Of a stretch of DNA of 16,867 nucleotides, positions 7,752-14,012 are shown piece after piece. Where the stretch lies: the NCBI GenBank assembly GCA_045628865.1, contig JAZQQB010000092.1, forward strand, positions 1-16,867, in the 5' to 3' direction. Position 1 is the first letter of the stretch; every line of letters starts with the position of its first letter. Below the pieces are notes generated by a model that was given only the letters and a program-made list of their open reading frames with translations, had not been told where the DNA came from and made no database searches. The position numbers were made by a program, and so were the translations under genes. Source of the DNA: JAZQQB01 sp045628865. GTDB taxonomy: Bacteria; Bacillota; Clostridia; Lachnospirales; Lachnospiraceae.

Positions 7752-8996
7752 TTAATCAACCAATTTAATCTCTACATAGCTTCCCATTTCAGCAGGTATA
7801 CTCATAACGATCACTGGTTTTTCATCCTCAGCTAAATAGGTAAAGCCTACGGGAACAAAGGAAGGGCTGTTTCCGTCAAAATCATAATCCGGCAGCAAGA
7901 AGGCGAAATCTTCACAGCCACCCATTGCCACATATTCCTGGAACTCCTCAAGTGTGATCTTTGCTTCTCCACACAACTCATAGCCCATAGAAAGCTCCAA
8001 GCAGTCAATTACATGTCCTATATCCACATAATCTTTCAGGCGTCTGTTTGATCCAGTTTTCAGATCGAAGTTAAAAGTTGCCAGATATCTTCTATAATTC
8101 GCCACATCAATGCTATTACACTCTCCGCGGAAAATGACTGATACAAAATCGCCATCCTGATATGCAATCTCATAATGAACAATTTCTGTTCCTTCTCCAT
8201 GTGCGTTCATTTTCTGATCAATAAAGCTCTTGATCTGCTGATTGAAACGATCCATCATAGCTACATCCTCCATTTCAGTAAACTGAGGATACAAGGCAGC
8301 AAATGTACTAGCTTCATTCATCACACTGTTTTCTTCAAGTGCATAGCAATAACCCTCCCATACACTGTCCACCGCCATTGGATCATAAAAGGTCAAAGGT
8401 TCATTATACACCTTATTCTCAGTAACTAAATTACCGCCTTCCACTGACAGACGAACTGCATCAACTGCCAGGTTTTCAATGTAAGTATTGGTCAAAGCAG
8501 CAAGATATACGATTTCTTTTTCCATGTTTCCAAGACCATTGATAAAGCCCTTATAATCTCCACTTACGGAAAGATACAAAATTGTTCTTTCCTCATCCTC
8601 TTCATTGATATTAGCGGAAACAATGGATACCGAAGCTGGTACTACTCCTGCATTCTTTAGCTGATCGAATAAGAAATATTCATCTACTGCATTCTCAATG
8701 GTTTCCCCATTTTCATCTTCATATCTAAACAATACATAATCTGGTAATAACGCACTTTCATTTTCTGCCACAGTGTAAATCATTACAGAATCATCATAAT
8801 TAATAGCACTTTCTGTTTCTATGGTATCAACTCCAGACACTTCCCCATCTTCGATTTCTGTATTCTCTGACATTTTAGTCTGCGCTGTTGCATTCAGTTC
8901 CTCTTTTCCTTTGCCACAACCTGCAAGCATACTGATACCCATGTATGCACATATCATAATTGCAAGTACATACTTACTATTTCCTCTTCTTTTCAT
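7752..8996 (-). CDS. Lipoprotein with GerMN-like and DUF3298/RsiV-like regions
   Basis: Predicted membrane-anchored extracytoplasmic lipoprotein, 414 residues. It has a signal peptide with lipobox LAGC (lipidated Cys27) and an acidic low-complexity linker to about residue 70. Residues ~72-195 resemble the GerMN domain found in spore-germination GerM and related proteins (LAALTNTYIENLAVDAVRLS corresponds to its conserved helix and strand). The C-terminal half (AALYPQF..., then YLATFNFDLKTGSNRRLKDYV) resembles the DUF4163/DUF3298 region of RsiV/PdaC-type proteins, which can bind glycan or lysozyme in characterised cases. AGGAGG lies 9 nt before the ATG. It is monocistronic with its own terminator. 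Domain calls are from pattern recognition only; no enzymatic residues are evident. Confidence 0.65.
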   Translation of the reverse strand: MKRRGNSKYVLAIMICAYMGISMLAGCGKGKEELNATAQTKMSENTEIEDGEVSGVDTIETESAINYDDSVMIYTVAENESALLPDYVLFRYEDENGETIENAVDEYFLFDQLKNAGVVPASVSIVSANINEEDEERTILYLSVSGDYKGFINGLGNMEKEIVYLAALTNTYIENLAVDAVRLSVEGGNLVTENKVYNEPLTFYDPMAVDSVWEGYCYALEENSVMNEASTFAALYPQFTEMEDVAMMDRFNQQIKSFIDQKMNAHGEGTEIVHYEIAYQDGDFVSVIFRGECNSIDVANYRRYLATFNFDLKTGSNRRLKDYVDIGHVIDCLELSMGYELCGEAKITLEEFQEYVAMGGCEDFAFLLPDYDFDGNSPSFVPVGFTYLAEDEKPVIVMSIPAEMGSYVEIKLVD

Positions 8997-9158
8997 GCCC
9001 TTATTCCTCCTAATATGCCCTCATGTTTTTCCAATTTGTAACTGTCCGCCAAAATAGTTTTTTCAAAGAATACGCGTAGCTCTAAACAGATACCCCAATT
9101 TGATTATACTGAAATTTCGTTCATTATTCTATATTTCTTTGTTTTTTCTTGTAAACAA

Positions 9159-9443
9159 TCACTCTTTCTTTTTCAAGTATGCTTTCTTAATTTTTTTAAT
9201 AAATCCCCAAACAAGTAAAATAGCCATCAAAAACAAAAGCATTCCCAAAACCAAATTCTCTCTCACAGCAAGCGTTGCGACAAATAAAACAAGTCCTATT
9301 ACAGAAATAAAAAATATAAAATATAAACCGATCAAAAGAAATCTTACTGGCTTTGGAAAACGCCTGTTTTCAATTGCCTCTTCTCCATTATAAATAATCA
9401 GATCAATAAAAAACTCAAAGAAAAAATCAAATACAAACTCCAT
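9159..9443 (-). CDS. Small membrane protein, two predicted transmembrane helices
   Basis: A 94-residue protein that I do not recognise. The N-terminus is aromatic and acidic (FDFFFEFFIDLIIYNGEEAIENRR). Helices at about residues 33-56 and 65-83 follow, and then a lysine-rich C-terminus, so it is an integral membrane protein with the tail probably cytoplasmic. GGAGGT lies 7 nt before the ATG, which strongly supports a real gene. It begins 51 bp after the DUF89 phosphatase gene in the same direction and is probably cotranscribed. No clear terminator was seen in the ~155 bp downstream, which also holds the GerMN lipoprotein leader with a lone -10-like TATAAT at 9108-9103. Confidence 0.7.
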   Translation of the reverse strand: MEFVFDFFFEFFIDLIIYNGEEAIENRRFPKPVRFLLIGLYFIFFISVIGLVLFVATLAVRENLVLGMLLFLMAILLVWGFIKKIKKAYLKKKE

Positions 9444-9494
9444 AAATAAACCTCCATATATAATAACTACTCTTCCTCTTGAAATAATGACTTC

Positions 9495-10361
9495 TTACTC
9501 TGATATAAACATCCCTGTAAGCCTTGGAACATGAAAACGATGAGTAAACATCTCACATTTGCACAAAAAAGAATAATATGCGTGCCTGCCCTGCCCGCTA
9601 AAGCTTTCAAAATTTCCCTGCCCTTTTGCAAGAATAACATCTGCATGATCGATTATTGTCTTTGCCTCCTCTGAACAAAGTTCATAAACACTTCCTGCCA
9701 CAGCATTACCATTTTCTATCACTTTCGCCACCTTATGTACCCCAACATATATGGCGTCTTCCATTGTTACATCATTTAGTACCTCTTCGCCTCTTACCAT
9801 CACATATAACTCCAGATTATTAAATCTTGCAGCCATCTGTTCAAGGAAAAGTACATCCAGCACAATCTCACCACAGTTATCCGCCAAAAGCAAGAAACGT
9901 TGCGCTGTTTCACACTCTTTTACAAACTGCTCATAATACTTCTCATCCTGACTTGATAAGTCTATATTTGAAAACAGACTCATAAACTCCTGATCATCCA
10001 CTTGATTCATGGCTCCAAAATCAATATAATTCCCTACTCGTGCCAGAAAAAGTGCAGTCTTTAAAGAATCCTGCGCTTTGCTTAATTTATCTGACAACGC
10101 AGGAATCATATCCATTACGAAATCATTATATTTACGTTTTTTCGCTGCAAAATCAGATTCTTCATCTCCAAAATGTTCCTTATATTTTTCTTTAAAAAGC
10201 GCTACAAGATAAGGCGCGCAATCATTATCATTTCTATTTTCCAATATTCTTTTTACATCCTCAAGATACGCCTGTGCTTTCACATGATCCGTCACAGATT
10301 CCATACTATTTTTTTGCTTATCATAAAGACAAGCCACACATTTTTCATTCACTCTTTTCAT
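9495..10361 (-). CDS. DUF89/ARMT1-family damage-control phosphatase
   Basis: Metal-dependent phosphatase of the DUF89 family, 288 residues. Characterised members hydrolyse harmful or excess phosphorylated metabolites. The signature is present: N-terminal CxxC (Cys8, Cys11), LADNCGEIVLD (161-162 are Asp-Asn), RGEEVLNDVT (Asn196-Asp197) and DVILAKGQGNFE (Asp241, Lys246), the expected metal and phosphate ligands. ATG 10361 matches the family start, but its only Shine-Dalgarno (GGAG, 10378-10375) is 13 nt away. An in-frame GTG at 10370 is only 4 nt from it, so the true start is uncertain. The GGAG lies within the relic PAP2 gene, whose stop codon shares a base with the GTG. The 94-residue membrane protein follows. 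Confidence 0.85.
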   Translation of the reverse strand: MKRVNEKCVACLYDKQKNSMESVTDHVKAQAYLEDVKRILENRNDNDCAPYLVALFKEKYKEHFGDEESDFAAKKRKYNDFVMDMIPALSDKLSKAQDSLKTALFLARVGNYIDFGAMNQVDDQEFMSLFSNIDLSSQDEKYYEQFVKECETAQRFLLLADNCGEIVLDVLFLEQMAARFNNLELYVMVRGEEVLNDVTMEDAIYVGVHKVAKVIENGNAVAGSVYELCSEEAKTIIDHADVILAKGQGNFESFSGQGRHAYYSFLCKCEMFTHRFHVPRLTGMFISE

Positions 10362-10369
10362 ATTACACA

Positions 10370-10603
10370 CTAATCTCCGATGGATAAGATCGGAACAAGT
10401 CCAAGCCAATCAGTCACATTATAAATCTACATATGAACACCACTCATATTGTGAAACCATATATTCACTGTAGCAAATCCAATATTCGTTCCATTTTGTC
10501 CTAACGGCATTACATCCACTGTCTGTATCAGTACTGTCCATATTGCAAACAATGCCTAGATCAGTATACCACTCCATACCTTCTTTTTTCCATTTTTATT
10601 CAT
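10370..10603 (-). pseudogene. PAP2-family phosphatase, N-terminal relic with two stop codons
   Basis: From ATG 10603 (GAGGA about 8 nt upstream) the frame reads a short basic start, a hydrophobic helix (ALFAIWTVLIQTVDV), then MPLGQNGTNIGFATVNIWFH and YNVTDWLGLVPI. This is the N-terminal region of clostridial membrane PAP2 phosphatases (VDV.P.G..G..VGFAT...TDWLG pattern, from memory). TAG codons interrupt codons 16 and 58, and the frame ends at TAG 10372-10370 after 77 codons. The catalytic KxxxxxxRP...PSGH...SRxxxxxH motifs are all missing, so the gene is dead. The end abuts the DUF89 gene, as if a deletion fused them. The relic may still supply that gene's promoter and ribosome site. Confidence 0.75.
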
Positions 10604-10719
10604 TCTTTTGTCCTCACTTTCTTGCCTATGGCAATCTTTAAGTTAGCAAAGGGCAAAAATTATGAAAAGAATCTATCCGTCACATGATGATACGAATCGT
10701 AACATCAAGCACTTAACAG
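10604..10719. promoter_or_regulatory. Noncoding gap with a 21-bp near-palindrome (10686-10706)
   Basis: Between the CPBP terminator and the PAP2 relic. Arms GATG-x-TACGA and TCGTA-x-CATC pair at 9 of 10 positions on each side of a central base (10686-10706), which is operator-like. A small palindrome TTGCC-TAT-GGCAA lies near 10622-10634. No gene or convincing promoter was identified. Confidence 0.35.
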
Positions 10720-10750
10720 CAAAAATAACAGCCCATCCGAAGATGAGCTG
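10720..10750 (-). terminator. Rho-independent terminator after TetR-CPBP operon
   Basis: Minus strand AGCTCATC-TTCG-GATGGGCT (10749-10730): an 8-bp stem with one wobble and a UUCG tetraloop. It is followed by GTTATTTTT and lies 16 bp after the CPBP stop codon. Confidence 0.85.
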
Positions 10751-10765
10751 GTCTTAAGTTCTTTC

Positions 10766-11683
10766 TTATGCGTTTTTCTTTTCCTCTTGTGAAAATTTAA
10801 ACATTCCTTTTTGAGTTTCAATTATTTTCCCATTTAATTTAGCTTTTTTACGCGAATTGATTGCCAAAACAATGATCAGCGACAAGATATTTGATAAAAT
10901 AATTCTAAGTATCTGCATGTTGTCTGCTTCTATGACTCCACCTTCTCCTGTGCTCAACACATGCAATGCATTGGATGAAAAGTTGTTAAAAAAGTGTTCA
11001 AACATGCCAACCCACAAAATTCCAGTCATATTGACACAAGTTCCCCATTCTAAGGCAAGAATTCCTGCAAGCACTACATATCCGATTCCAAAAACAACAG
11101 CCATACCAATCGTCATAGAGCCATCCTTTACACCTAACACGCAGGATATAATATGCCAAAAGCCAAACAAAAGAGCCTGAACAAAGTTTCCTGTCCGAAA
11201 TCCCCATCTATCGGAAATAACCTTAAGAATCACACCGCGAAACAAACCTTCTTCCGCAAGAACATTAATAATATTGCCAACAATACAGACTATAACTGCG
11301 ATCAATGACAAAGAGATTTCATTCGTAGCCCCTGTAAGTCCAAAGTTTGTAATATAAACAGAAAGTCTAGGATTGGCTCCGGAAATAGCAAGAATCAGCA
11401 TTTCTACACCATATGAAATCGCAAATGTTACAATACCCAGTCCAAAACCACAACTTGCATACTTCAGTACACTTTTATTTTTAAATCCAATATCAGATAA
11501 CTTATATCCTAATTTATAGGTAACGATGACAGTTGCAATGATGCATACTATTTTACATATTACATTTTCACCGATAAAGGTACTGTCCGTTTTAATATAT
11601 AAGAACTCAATGTCTTTTATTATAGAACAAATCATAAAGATGAAAGCTAGTGTCCATATAATCTTTTTTTTCGAATTTCCCAT
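10766..11683 (-). CDS. CPBP-family intramembrane protease (Abi/CAAX-type)
   Basis: Polytopic membrane metalloprotease of the CPBP family, 305 residues with about seven to eight hydrophobic segments. The three catalytic motifs are intact: AEEGLFRG (Glu144-Glu145, Arg149), FGFWH (Phe173, His177) and EHFFNN (His230, Asn233/234). Bacterial members are linked to bacteriocin self-immunity, peptide processing or regulated proteolysis; the target here is unknown. It starts 12 bp after the TetR stop, with AGAGG spanning that stop as part of its ribosome site, so the two form an operon under TetR control. A terminator follows. No bacteriocin precursor was seen beside it. Confidence 0.85.
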   Translation of the reverse strand: MGNSKKKIIWTLAFIFMICSIIKDIEFLYIKTDSTFIGENVICKIVCIIATVIVTYKLGYKLSDIGFKNKSVLKYASCGFGLGIVTFAISYGVEMLILAISGANPRLSVYITNFGLTGATNEISLSLIAVIVCIVGNIINVLAEEGLFRGVILKVISDRWGFRTGNFVQALLFGFWHIISCVLGVKDGSMTIGMAVVFGIGYVVLAGILALEWGTCVNMTGILWVGMFEHFFNNFSSNALHVLSTGEGGVIEADNMQILRIILSNILSLIIVLAINSRKKAKLNGKIIETQKGMFKFSQEEKKNA

Positions 11684-11695
11684 AACTTTTTCCCT

Positions 11696-12352
11696 CTACC
11701 TCTTTTCAATTTCTGTCAACAACTTGAGTTTTGTTATAAGTTCATCATCTATAATATTCAAGTTATATCCCGTCAGCATTTCCGCCAAAAGCATAAATCT
11801 GTTTACTGTTTCTTCCGGTGTAGCATCAAAAATGAGTGGATTAACCCACACATTGATTAATACCGTCAGCATCTCGGATAATTCTTTCGGGTAATCTGTC
11901 TTGATTGAGCCATCTGCAATCCCCTGCATAATAAGTGGTTGAATAAATAGTGGCGCAATCTCGTCTTTTAATTCTTTCATTAGTTTATAAAGCATTTTAG
12001 GGTTTTTTGAATAATCAATTCCCGCCATCTGAGTATGATTCGATATTGCAGAATCCAATGATTTGTTCAAAGCAAGTTTGATTTTCTGCAAACCGTCCAA
12101 ATCCTTATTTAGAATCAACTCACATATCTCATCATCATTGCGCGCAGACATTTGATATACTACTGCTTCGTAGATATCCTCTTTCGATTTAAAATGTTGA
12201 TAAATCGCACCTTTCGTCAACCCACCAAGTTCTTTGATAATGTCATTCAACGAAGTTTTTTCATAACCCTTTTCCATAAAAAGTTTCGTTGCCACTTCAA
12301 TGATCAATTGCTGCGTCTTTTCCGGATACTTATTTCTAGAAATTGTAATCAC
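11696..12352 (-). CDS. TetR/AcrR-family transcriptional regulator
   Basis: Repressor with an N-terminal TetR helix-turn-helix (KLFMEKGYEKTSLNDIIKEL...TKGAIYQHFKSKEDIY, about residues 18-60) and a variable ligand-binding C-terminal domain; 218 codons as drawn. It precedes a CPBP protease gene by 12 bp and has two palindromic sites over its promoter, so autorepression of the operon is likely. The start is odd: the drawn GTG (12352-12350) abuts the GGGAGG with no spacing. The codon matching the usual family start (M-x-RNKYPE) is ATT at 12343-12341, ideally spaced after GGAGGTGAT. Either an AUU start is used or initiation is poor. The inducer is unknown. Confidence 0.88.
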   Translation of the reverse strand: MITISRNKYPEKTQQLIIEVATKLFMEKGYEKTSLNDIIKELGGLTKGAIYQHFKSKEDIYEAVVYQMSARNDDEICELILNKDLDGLQKIKLALNKSLDSAISNHTQMAGIDYSKNPKMLYKLMKELKDEIAPLFIQPLIMQGIADGSIKTDYPKELSEMLTVLINVWVNPLIFDATPEETVNRFMLLAEMLTGYNLNIIDDELITKLKLLTEIEKR

Positions 12353-12359
12353 CTCCCAT

Positions 12360-12382
12360 TATACATACCTCTGGTATCTATA
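12360..12382 (-). promoter_or_regulatory. TetR operator 2 (downstream copy)
   Basis: Inverted repeat with arms TATACATACC and GGTATCTATA (one mismatch) around 3 nt. It shares the ATACATACC-N3-GGTAT core with operator 1, and the centres are 22 bp apart (two helical turns). It covers the transcription start region just before the TetR ribosome site. Confidence 0.7.
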
Positions 12383-12408
12383 ATACATACCGCCGGTATG
12401 TATGTCAA
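12380..12408 (-). promoter_or_regulatory. Promoter of TetR-CPBP operon
   Basis: Minus strand -35 TTGACA (12408-12403), 17-bp spacer, -10 TATTAT (12385-12380). The whole spacer is filled by operator 1, so bound repressor would exclude RNA polymerase. Confidence 0.85.
12383..12403 (-). promoter_or_regulatory. TetR operator 1 between -35 and -10
   Basis: Perfect 21-bp palindrome: arms ATACATACCG and CGGTATGTAT around one base, centred at 12393. Size, symmetry and location are typical of TetR-family operators. Confidence 0.8.
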
Positions 12409-12459
12409 CAACTTTTTACCTGATAATCAGTCTGAACAGGCATCCAGCACAGGTTGTTG

Positions 12460-12490
12460 AAAAAAAAAGGGTATCGCTTAAGATACCCCG
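12460..12490 (-). terminator. Rho-independent terminator upstream of TetR operon
   Basis: Stem GGGTATC / GATACCC (12469-12475, 12482-12488), 6-nt loop, then nine T on the minus strand (12468-12460). It ends transcription coming from the XRE regulator and relic region. Confidence 0.88.
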
Positions 12491-12535
12491 CGCCGCTTGC
12501 CTGCAACCTTTTATACGTATATTTTAAAGATTATT

Positions 12536-12646
12536 TCATTTAATATCTTGCATGTGTATTTGATTTGAATTCGTAATCCACAACACTTCTCTACCATGAA
12601 AATCTTTTATATACTCTAGTTGTTGTCCTTGATATTTAAAAATCAT
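12536..12646 (-). CDS. Small ORF, 36 residues, unknown
   Basis: The ATG at 12646 is preceded by AAGGAG with a 7-nt spacer, an excellent ribosome site. The product is a hydrophilic 36-residue peptide (MIFKYQGQQLEYIKDFHGRE...), ending TGA about 50 bp before a strong terminator. It has no signal peptide, membrane segment or recognisable motif. It starts right where the epimerase relic ends. It may be a genuine small protein, or the start of a lost longer gene joined here by deletion. Confidence 0.4.
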   Translation of the reverse strand: MIFKYQGQQLEYIKDFHGREVLWITNSNQIHMQDIK

Positions 12647-12656
12647 GTTTACACTC

Positions 12657-12839
12657 CTTCATTTCTCCATCCTTTGGTAAATAAAACTTTCTATCCGCTA
12701 AGGCACAATCAAATACAAATGCCTCTCTATAAACATTATTCATAGATCCATATAAATATGGTGGTCTTAATATATACGCACCTTTTACTCTTTCAAGCAA
12801 TGCCTTTTCAGCCGCTATTTTATCGGTCCCATATGCACC
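12657..12839 (-). pseudogene. NAD-dependent epimerase/dehydratase (SDR), internal fragment
   Basis: Sixty-one uninterrupted codons: GAYGTDKIAAEKALLERV, AYILRPPYLYG, NNVYREAFVFDCALADRKFY and LPKDGEMK. This is the middle of an extended-SDR epimerase, with the catalytic YxxxK (YGTDK), the following AEKALL helix and the RPPYLYGP-like loop. The Rossmann GxxGxxG start and the C-terminal third are missing, and no start codon is appropriate. The fragment keeps its frame without stops, so the deletions on both sides may be recent. Upstream it joins an unrelated reading frame at CCTAG (12839-12843); downstream it runs into the ribosome site of the 36-residue ORF. Confidence 0.75.
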
Positions 12840-12958
12840 CTAGAATTTATTTGCCGATTTTTCAGATCTTCCTTTCCGCGAGGTGCGATAGTACCCAAAG
12901 ATACTGGTATAACAAGACTTTTTTCATCATTTATAAGCGTAACAAGAACCGTCTCCAC
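12839..12958 (-). pseudogene. Unidentified coding fragment (40 codons)
   Basis: An open stretch reading VETVLVTLINDEKSLVIPVS then LGTIAPRGKEDLKN looks protein-like (alternating hydrophobic strands) but I do not recognise the family. It has no ribosome site and shifts into other sequence at the epimerase junction, so it is most likely debris. Its start is repeated in damaged form at 16341-16386, which supports a former gene common to both places. Confidence 0.35.
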
Positions 12959-12960
12959 AT
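12925..12960 (+). repeat. Dispersed repeat copy A (pairs with 16341-16386)
   Basis: CATCATTTATAAGCGTAAC followed by AAGAACCGTCTCCACAT matches 16341-16386 with a few substitutions, apart from an 11-bp tandem duplication (AGTGTAACAAR) in the other copy. On the minus strand both read ...VLVTL.... Confidence 0.55.
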
Positions 12961-12978
12961 GAATACAATAAATGCTTC

Positions 12979-13563
12979 CTACAATCCTAAAGCTGTTAAT
13001 AGACTCCTGAGAACAAACGCTATACCAAAAGCTCCCACCATGGCTATTACAATTTGCACTGCCTTAGGTAATTTTATAAATTTATTGTTTTTGTTAATCT
13101 TATATGATAATCCTGTTGAAAAAAATACCATAAATACTGAAACATAAGCCAATACCTGTAAATAAGTATGTAAATGATTAACGACATTATTCTGTTCCAT
13201 TCCCAGCATTTCAATAACCATCAATCCTACAACTGCAATAACTCCTATAATACTCTGTTTCTGTACGTCACTTATAATCTTTTCCTTTTCTACTCCTGCA
13301 TAATCTGCCATAACTTCTGCTACTTCTTTTACATCTTCTTTCATATTCTCGCTTTTCCTTTCTCCATTAATGATTTCCGGAATTGTAATATCATACAATT
13401 CTGCAATTTCTACCAGTAAGCTTATATCAGGCATATTGTTCCCTGTTTCCCATCTTGATACCGTTCTTCCTGATACATTTAATTTTTCTGCTATCTGTTC
13501 TTGTGTGAAGCCTTTTTCTTTTCTTAATTTTTTCAAGAAACTTCCGATTTCTTTTTGGTCCAT
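12979..13563 (-). CDS. XRE-family regulator with C-terminal membrane segments
   Basis: DNA-binding regulator, 194 residues. The Cro/C1-type helix-turn-helix is at residues ~8-60 (LRKEKGFTQEQIAEKLNVSGRTVSRWETGNNMPD, split across two helices), with a charged linker to ~100. Three hydrophobic segments follow at about 104-121, 133-152 and 167-187, so the protein is probably tethered to the membrane. This HTH-plus-TM layout is common in Firmicutes; the signal is unknown. ATG 13563 is preferred over the longer frame (13581) because AAAGGAG lies 8 nt before it. A perfect 11-bp tandem repeat 40-60 bp upstream is a candidate autoregulatory site. Downstream are only relics, then the terminator at 12460-12490. 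Confidence 0.85.
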   Translation of the reverse strand: MDQKEIGSFLKKLRKEKGFTQEQIAEKLNVSGRTVSRWETGNNMPDISLLVEIAELYDITIPEIINGERKSENMKEDVKEVAEVMADYAGVEKEKIISDVQKQSIIGVIAVVGLMVIEMLGMEQNNVVNHLHTYLQVLAYVSVFMVFFSTGLSYKINKNNKFIKLPKAVQIVIAMVGAFGIAFVLRSLLTALGL

Positions 13564-13601
13564 TTTGCTTTCTCCTTTCACCAGTAGAATACAGCTTTAT
13601 T

Positions 13602-13623
13602 CACGACACAAACACGACACAAA
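13602..13623 (-). repeat. Perfect 11-bp tandem direct repeat upstream of XRE regulator
   Basis: TTTGTGTCGTG occurs twice head to tail, 39 bp before the regulator ATG. The period of 11 bp puts both copies on one face of the helix, as in tandem operators. I saw no clear promoter overlapping it. Confidence 0.5.
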
Positions 13624-13663
13624 GCGAGAAAACATCGTATTTATGCTATTAGACAAATCAGTC

Positions 13664-13676
13664 TAGTATTATTCAC
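13664..13676 (+). other. Sequence resembling the IS1380-element end found at 15067-15080
   Basis: CTAGTATTATTCAC differs from the IS end CTAGATTATTCAC by one inserted base. It lies 7 bp from the stop of the truncated GNAT gene. It could be a remnant of a related element, or chance in AT-rich DNA. Confidence 0.25.
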
Positions 13677-13682
13677 TCTTCT

Positions 13683-13961
13683 TTATTTAGGATTTATCAT
13701 TATAAATTTAAACATTCCTTCATTGGTTTTTAGATTAGTTGAATAACAAAAGAAACCTATAAGTTCTCCACCATCTGAAGTTGCCACATATGGACTATCT
13801 CCAAATCTTTCCGCTGCTTCTTCCATTATTCTTTCAAAATTACCTTTTTCCATTGGAAACTGGATTAAATTAGCACACCACATAGCGTGTGTCCTTTCTT
13901 CTGTTATCCAATCTTTAATTTCATCATAATCTTTACATTCTATATAAGGTCTTAATCTCAA
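13683..13961 (-). pseudogene. GNAT-family N-acetyltransferase, C-terminally truncated
   Basis: Ninety-two codons match the N-terminal half of a GNAT acetyltransferase: RLRPYIECKDYDEIKDWI, the MWCANLIQFPM segment, then the strand GELIGFFCY and GMFKFIMINPK. The frame stops exactly where motif A (V-x-P-x-x-R-G-x-G-x-G, acetyl-CoA pyrophosphate binding) should begin, so it cannot bind cofactor. Family proteins are usually 150-180 residues. The start is TTG (13961-13959) with AAAGGAG 5 nt upstream. Sequence after the stop shows no continuation in any frame, pointing to deletion or insertion rather than a point mutation. An IS-end-like sequence lies beside the break. Confidence 0.7.
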
Positions 13962-14012
13962 AGCATTCTCCTTTACACCAGTAAGTTTTCACCAGCTCTA
14001 CAACTTCAGATT

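Noticed and set aside
9103..9131. Promoter for the GerMN-like lipoprotein gene
   Set aside because: A good TATAAT exists but no -35 box at the right distance; recorded only as a -10-like motif.
10627..10690. Plus-strand start MAIFKLAKGKNYEKN, possibly a relaxase start
   Set aside because: Only 19 codons before tandem stops, no ribosome site, and no match I can defend.
13602..13623. CRISPR-like repeats
   Set aside because: Only two abutting 11-bp units with no spacer; not a CRISPR array.
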